Source: Bacteroidota bacterium
GTDB lineage: Bacteria; Bacteroidota; Bacteroidia; Bacteroidales; VadinHA17
Assembly: GCA_012729475.1 (NCBI GenBank)
Contig: JAAYDB010000016.1
Coordinates: 1 to 64,000 of the forward strand
Reading direction: 5' to 3'
DNA: 64,000 nt
The notes beneath the pieces were generated by a model. It saw nothing but the letters and a program-made list of their open reading frames with translations. It was not told where the DNA came from and ran no database searches. Of this stretch, positions 59,557-64,000 are shown in pieces; position 1 is the first letter of the stretch; every line of letters starts with the position of its first letter. The position numbers were made by a program, and so were the translations under genes.

Positions 59557-59834
59557 TAATCAGCCAGTTTATAAGTATAATATTCATCCATATCATCAAC
59601 AGTGCCGGTTTTTACCAGACCATATTTCAACATGGTCATGAGATAGAACACTACTTCATGGCCAGGTATGCCAAGTTCCTGTGACAATTGTGTTATTGTC
59701 ATCTCTTTTTTTTGAAGCGCGTCCAGTATCATTTTTTTAATTCTGATATACTTCTTCAGGTTTTCCTTTGCCTTTTCCGGGACCTCTCTTCTTTCTCTGA
59801 GATATTTAAATGTCTTTCCTTTTTCTGTTTCCAT
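59556..59834 (-). CDS. Small winged-helix-like protein embedded in Hdr/Qmo operon
   Basis: KKMILDALQKKEMTITQLSQELGIPGHEVVFYLMTMLKYGLVKTGTVDDMDEYYTYKL wHTH pattern; 1-nt overlap with downstream CDS. Confidence 0.75.
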   Translation of the reverse strand: METEKGKTFKYLRERREVPEKAKENLKKYIRIKKMILDALQKKEMTITQLSQELGIPGHEVVFYLMTMLKYGLVKTGTVDDMDEYYTYKLAD

Positions 59835-59867
59835 AACTACTGCCGTTTGTTTTGTGTTTATTCAGTA

Positions 59868-61799
59868 TTATCCTTTACCGGCAAGTGAATCTATCATACT
59901 CTCAATCTCTTTGTCGGAATAAGAGATAAGGTTGATAGCATTAACAGGACATACCGGGAGACACATGCCACATCCTTTGCACACTGAGTTATTTATTGCA
60001 GCGACATCTTTATCTCCTTGTTTTACCATTCTTATTGCATCAAAGGGACATGCTTTTTCACATTCGCCGCACCAGGTACATTTATTTTTATCTATTTCGG
60101 CAATTATTGGTTCCAGTTCCAGTTCTCCCTTGTTTACAAGTGAAAAAGATTTAGTGGCTGCCGATAAACCTGAATTTAGTGATTCTGTCACATTTTTTGG
60201 TCCCTGGCATGTGCCAGCAATGGTTATCCCGTCAATAACGGTTTCAACCGGCCTCAGTTTCGGATGAATTTCATTGAAAAACCTGTCTCTTCCCCCCGGC
60301 AGTTTGAATATTTGTGAAATACTTGTATCTGATCTGGGAACAATGCCTGTTACAAGCACTACTAGGTCCGGTTCAACTGATATTTCACGGTTGCCGGTAA
60401 GTATATCATTGATCTTAACACAAATTTTCCCGTTTTCTGTTGAAACCATTAAAGGGTTTTCTTCATAGGATTGCAAATAGATATCCCCGTCCTTTTGTGA
60501 TTCATAGTACAAAAGTTCCTGTTTACCATAAGTTCTTATCCCTCTTGTGAAATGGAAATTCTTTACATTTTTGAAATTCTTTTTAACCTGAATGGAAGTA
60601 TGGATGGCAGATGTGCAGCAATAGCGTGAACAGTATTTGTTTTCTCCTTCACTTTGCCGGCTGCCCACACAATAAATATATGCAATGCTTTTAATGGCTT
60701 TCCCGTTGAACAATAGGTCATTATGGCACAGGTCTATAAGTCTTTTAAACTGAGGAAGGGTTATGACATTATCAATTTCATTATATCCGAATTCTCCATC
60801 TTGTGGTATATAGGGATCGAAACCTGTTGCTACCAGTATGGATCCTGCTTCTACTTCAATCACTTCTTCTTTCAACGAAAAATCGATGTTATCGCATACT
60901 TTTTCACATTCCCCGCATCTAGTACAGTTTTTTATATCGATAACAGGGTATTTAGGATACTGGCCCGGATTCTGATAAATTGCTTTTCTATTTGTAACAT
61001 TGAAATTATACTCATCAGGAACTTCTACGGGACAGACTGCGATGACTTTTTTCAGTTTATCATCATCGAAATGGTCTTTTATGTAACGGGGTTTTATTTT
61101 TACCTGAAGCCTGAAATTTCCTATACTACCTTTGTTTGAGATCACTTCGGCTCCCGTAAGTAAAGTAATATTCTTACTGTTATTGATCTCATTGTACAGT
61201 CTGCTTACAATTTCTCTTCCTGTCTGATCGCTTGTGAACAGTATATCCCATTGAGCTACACGTCCTCCTGTGAAATGATCTCTTTCGATAAGGGTAACGG
61301 GGCAGCCCATGTGTGCCAGTTCGATTGCAGCTCTCATGCCTGCAATACCTGCTCCGATTATTACCACTGCCTTTTTTGAAGGGATTTTTATAGGTTCAAG
61401 AGATTTCGAAAGCCGTACTTTTGCAACTGCTGCTTTAACAAGCTGTACAGCTTTTTCCGTAGCTCCTTCCTTGTCATCCGAATGTGCCCATGATCCCTGT
61501 TCTCTTATATTTGCATGGACATAATTATACTTGTTGAGTTGAGCTCTTTCTGTCACAGCCCTGAAAGTTATCAGATGAAGTTTGGGAGAGCATGAGGCTA
61601 CAACGAGTCCGTCAAGATCATTGGTTTCTATATCCTGGACCATTTCTTTCTGAGTGGCATCGCTGCAGGCGAACATTGTTGTTTTAGCGAGAAAGACTCC
61701 TTCTTCATTTTCGATAGCAGCTCTTACCTTTTCAACATCAATATAGTCGGAGATATTTCCTCCGCAATGACATATATATACTCCAAGCTTTTTCTTCAT
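59868..61799 (-). CDS. HdrA-like FAD/Fe-S protein (QmoB-like, full-length HdrA N-domain)
   Basis: YICHCGGNISDYIDVEKV, VVASCSPKLHLITFR, VVIIGAGIAGMRAAIELAHMGCPVTLIERD, YCVGSRQ...KYCSRYCC; C-terminal CTWCGECEKACPFDAI and CKGCGMCLPVCPVNAI. Confidence 0.92.
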   Translation of the reverse strand: MKKKLGVYICHCGGNISDYIDVEKVRAAIENEEGVFLAKTTMFACSDATQKEMVQDIETNDLDGLVVASCSPKLHLITFRAVTERAQLNKYNYVHANIREQGSWAHSDDKEGATEKAVQLVKAAVAKVRLSKSLEPIKIPSKKAVVIIGAGIAGMRAAIELAHMGCPVTLIERDHFTGGRVAQWDILFTSDQTGREIVSRLYNEINNSKNITLLTGAEVISNKGSIGNFRLQVKIKPRYIKDHFDDDKLKKVIAVCPVEVPDEYNFNVTNRKAIYQNPGQYPKYPVIDIKNCTRCGECEKVCDNIDFSLKEEVIEVEAGSILVATGFDPYIPQDGEFGYNEIDNVITLPQFKRLIDLCHNDLLFNGKAIKSIAYIYCVGSRQSEGENKYCSRYCCTSAIHTSIQVKKNFKNVKNFHFTRGIRTYGKQELLYYESQKDGDIYLQSYEENPLMVSTENGKICVKINDILTGNREISVEPDLVVLVTGIVPRSDTSISQIFKLPGGRDRFFNEIHPKLRPVETVIDGITIAGTCQGPKNVTESLNSGLSAATKSFSLVNKGELELEPIIAEIDKNKCTWCGECEKACPFDAIRMVKQGDKDVAAINNSVCKGCGMCLPVCPVNAINLISYSDKEIESMIDSLAGKG

Positions 61800-63097
61800 T
61801 TGGCCTCAATTATATAACTTATTGCTGCCGCTGATGCTGCGCCGGCAGATAATATTGAATCCGGGATATCCATCGGTCCTGCCGCTGATCCTGCAACATA
61901 TACTCCTTTTACAGTTGTTTCAGCAGGACTGGAGAGTGGTTCGGGCTGGTTGATATAACCAAGCTGATCAAGCCACAGTTTATCACCGTTGAAGAACAGG
62001 GCGTTATCGGGATTGGAAAGTACTCCTACTGATAAAATGACCATATCGTGTTCACTTTCCTTTAGTTTATTTTCATTTATGTCTTCATATCTGAGGAACA
62101 GGTTGCCGTTATCCTTTTCAGTGATTTTACCTATTTTCCCTTTTATGAAATTCACTCCCATGCCCTTGGCTTGTTCATAGAATTCCTCAAATCCTTTTCC
62201 GAACGATCTGATATTGATGTAATAAATTGTTACATCGGCCATAGGTAGAGCACCCATGAGCAGCTGAGCCTGCTTAATAGAGTACATGCAGCAGATCTGT
62301 GAACAAATGGGATTTCCGGTTGTGAAATCGCGTGAGCCAGTGCACAGTACATAGGCCAGCCTGTCTGGTACTTTTCCGTCACCAGGCCTCAAAACAGTGT
62401 TGTATGGTCTTGTGGGTGCCAGCTGTCTTTCCATTTCCATGGAAGTAATCACATTTCTGTATTTTCCGTATCCGTATCTCGGGATCCTGAGAGGATCAAA
62501 CAGGCTGAACCCAGTTGCTGCTATAACAGTTTGAACATCAATGTTAATTATTTCTTCTTCCTGGGTAAAGTCGATACATTTGGTGGGACATACTTTTTCA
62601 CAGGCTCCACATAATGTACAGTTCTCAATATCAATAGCTGCTGCTCTCGGACTGGCTATTGTAAATGGAATAAATGCTGCCTTGCGACCCACAAGGTTGT
62701 ATTGATATTCATCTTTTACAACTACAGGACAAGCCTGTTCGCATAACTGACAAGCTGTGCAGTCTTCCTCAATAACATATCGTGGTTTTTTTTTGATCTG
62801 AACCCTGAAATGTTTCTCAGCTTTCTTTACGATATTCTGAACCTCTGTTCCTGTGAAAATTGTTATTCCGTGATGACGTGATATCTCCGATATTTTCGGA
62901 GTAGTGATACATGCCGCACAATCAAGGGTGGGAAAAACCTTGCTAAGGAGGATCATTTTGCCTCCAAGAGAAAGGTCTTTTTCAACAATAAGGACTTTAT
63001 ATCCGTTATTTGCTATGTTCAGTGCTGCTTCACCTCCGGCAATCCCCCCGCCAATAACAAGAGCATCAAAGGAAGTTGTTTTGTTTTTTCCGGCCAT
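61796..63097 (-). CDS. HdrA-like FAD/Fe-S protein (QmoA-like)
   Basis: ALVIGGGIAGGEAALNIANNGYKVLIVEKDLSLGGKM, CAACITTPK, CTACQLCEQACP, CTLCGACEKVCPTKCI, VLCTGSRDFTTGNPICSQICC. Confidence 0.92.
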   Translation of the reverse strand: MAGKNKTTSFDALVIGGGIAGGEAALNIANNGYKVLIVEKDLSLGGKMILLSKVFPTLDCAACITTPKISEISRHHGITIFTGTEVQNIVKKAEKHFRVQIKKKPRYVIEEDCTACQLCEQACPVVVKDEYQYNLVGRKAAFIPFTIASPRAAAIDIENCTLCGACEKVCPTKCIDFTQEEEIINIDVQTVIAATGFSLFDPLRIPRYGYGKYRNVITSMEMERQLAPTRPYNTVLRPGDGKVPDRLAYVLCTGSRDFTTGNPICSQICCMYSIKQAQLLMGALPMADVTIYYINIRSFGKGFEEFYEQAKGMGVNFIKGKIGKITEKDNGNLFLRYEDINENKLKESEHDMVILSVGVLSNPDNALFFNGDKLWLDQLGYINQPEPLSSPAETTVKGVYVAGSAAGPMDIPDSILSAGAASAAAISYIIEAK

Positions 63098-63099
63098 AA

Positions 63100-63498
63100 T
63101 CAGCTCTTAATTGTTTTAAGCAGATATTCGTTAAAGCTTTTTATCTGTTTCACAAAGGATTCACTGCACACGGAGCAAATAGCAGCCATTCTTAACCGCG
63201 CAGGATCAAGTTTTTTTTCTTTCATTATTTCATGTGTCTTTGAAACAATATTTCCTGTTTTTTCGGTGCATGATTCACCAAAGGTGCAATCACTCCCGTC
63301 GGCAGCTATAAATACACCGTCAAACCCTTTATTATAGGCGTGCAGTATCCACCTGGGCTTTATACCACTTGAACAGGGGACTGATATGGTATATACAGTA
63401 GGGGGATAATGAAGCTTCAGCAGTCCTGCCATATCAATGGCAGGGTCTGATATCTTTTCGGTAGAAAACACCAGTATGCTGGCACTCCTCCTGTTCAT
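63100..63498 (-). CDS. MvhD/FrhD-type hydrogenase iron-sulfur subunit
   Basis: VPCSSGIKPRWILHAYNKGFDGVFIAADGSDCTFGESC, LDPARLRMAAICSVCSESFVKQI. Confidence 0.85.
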   Translation of the reverse strand: MNRRSASILVFSTEKISDPAIDMAGLLKLHYPPTVYTISVPCSSGIKPRWILHAYNKGFDGVFIAADGSDCTFGESCTEKTGNIVSKTHEIMKEKKLDPARLRMAAICSVCSESFVKQIKSFNEYLLKTIKS

Positions 63499-63514
63499 AA
63501 GAAAAAATCAAAGT

Positions 63515-63766
63515 TTACTTCTTCCTCAGGAAGATTCTGAAGTAACCATTTTCCTCAACAGTGCCAAGAAATTCATGCCCCTGTTTTGAACACCATTTAG
63601 GAATGTCAACTCTTGTTCCTTCATCAGCTGATAAAACTTCCATTACATCACCAGCTATTATTGTTCCTATTGCTTTTTTTGCTTCCAGAAGGGGACCCGG
63701 ACATGCTGTGCCTCTTGCATCAACAGACTTTGCCACACTAATGTTTTTTAATTCTTCTTGTGTCAT
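63515..63766 (-). CDS. tusA: TusA family sulfurtransferase
   Basis: VDARGTACPGPLLEAKKAI (CPxP motif), VLSADEGTRVDIPKWCSKQGHEFLG. Confidence 0.92.
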   Translation of the reverse strand: MTQEELKNISVAKSVDARGTACPGPLLEAKKAIGTIIAGDVMEVLSADEGTRVDIPKWCSKQGHEFLGTVEENGYFRIFLRKK

Positions 63767-63878
63767 GATAAATAGATTAATCGTTAATAGTTTTAGTTAG
63801 CAATAAACGTTATTGGCCAGTTTGTACATTGTAATATTTTATTTCCTTCAGGAGATAAAAAATATTATCTGTTAAATA

Positions 63879-64000
63879 TCAAACAAACAGCTGTACGGAA
63901 CTTTCATTGGCTTCAGCCATAAAAGTAGTAGCACCTGCATACCTCAGGTTGGGATAATCTATCATTTCTTCTTTTTTAAATCCCATCAGATTCATTGACA
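63879..64000 (-). CDS. DsrE2-like (DsrE/DsrF/DrsH family) protein, 5' part beyond window
   Basis: Own translation of minus strand: ...SMNLMGFKKEEMIDYPNLRYAGATTFMAEANESSVQLFV*, matching the DsrE2 C-terminal pattern (M-MGI/FKKEELID..GVATYL.EA....NLFI). Confidence 0.75.
   Translation of the reverse strand, partial: SMNLMGFKKEEMIDYPNLRYAGATTFMAEANESSVQLFV

Noticed and set aside
59932-60267. 111-aa His/Thr-rich plus ORF
   Set aside because: Antisense to the ferredoxin domains of the HdrA-like gene.

Overview
The window is a low-GC chromosomal segment with Bacteroidota-type gene content, and most of it is protein-coding. Housekeeping content includes tRNA-Pro, ppk1-sixA, pfkA, purL, purB, transketolase, dinB, mnmD and mqnA. 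Four parts deserve attention. (1) A tight operon at 10.77-15.83 kb has the order HdrC-HdrB-HdrA(short)-HdrC-[membrane NarI-like + ferredoxin + double-CCG fusion]. It resembles the C1-B1-A-C2-B2 order of sulfur-oxidiser sHdr loci, but the last subunit is membrane-anchored. (2) A second operon at the right edge, 58.5-64 kb on the minus strand, reads DsrE2-like (cut by the window)-TusA-MvhD-HdrA/QmoA-like-full-length HdrA/QmoB-like-small wHTH-QmoC-like. The pair suggests a persulfide-carrier/Hdr/menaquinone electron-transfer system. (3) A hexuronate operon at 39.8-47.6 kb reads uxaC-uxuB(SDR)-LarA-like-gnd-MFS-uxaE. It has no uxuA/kdgK/kdgA in the window but does contain a nickel-racemase-family protein and 6-phosphogluconate dehydrogenase, which suggests a mannonate->gluconate->6-phosphogluconate shunt. 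(4) A trimeric NADH-linked [FeFe]-hydrogenase (28.6-32.0 kb) has a truncated HydB. There is also a non-coding repeat/hairpin island at 55.3-55.8 kb. All functional assignments come from reading motifs and family resemblance; no database search was run.
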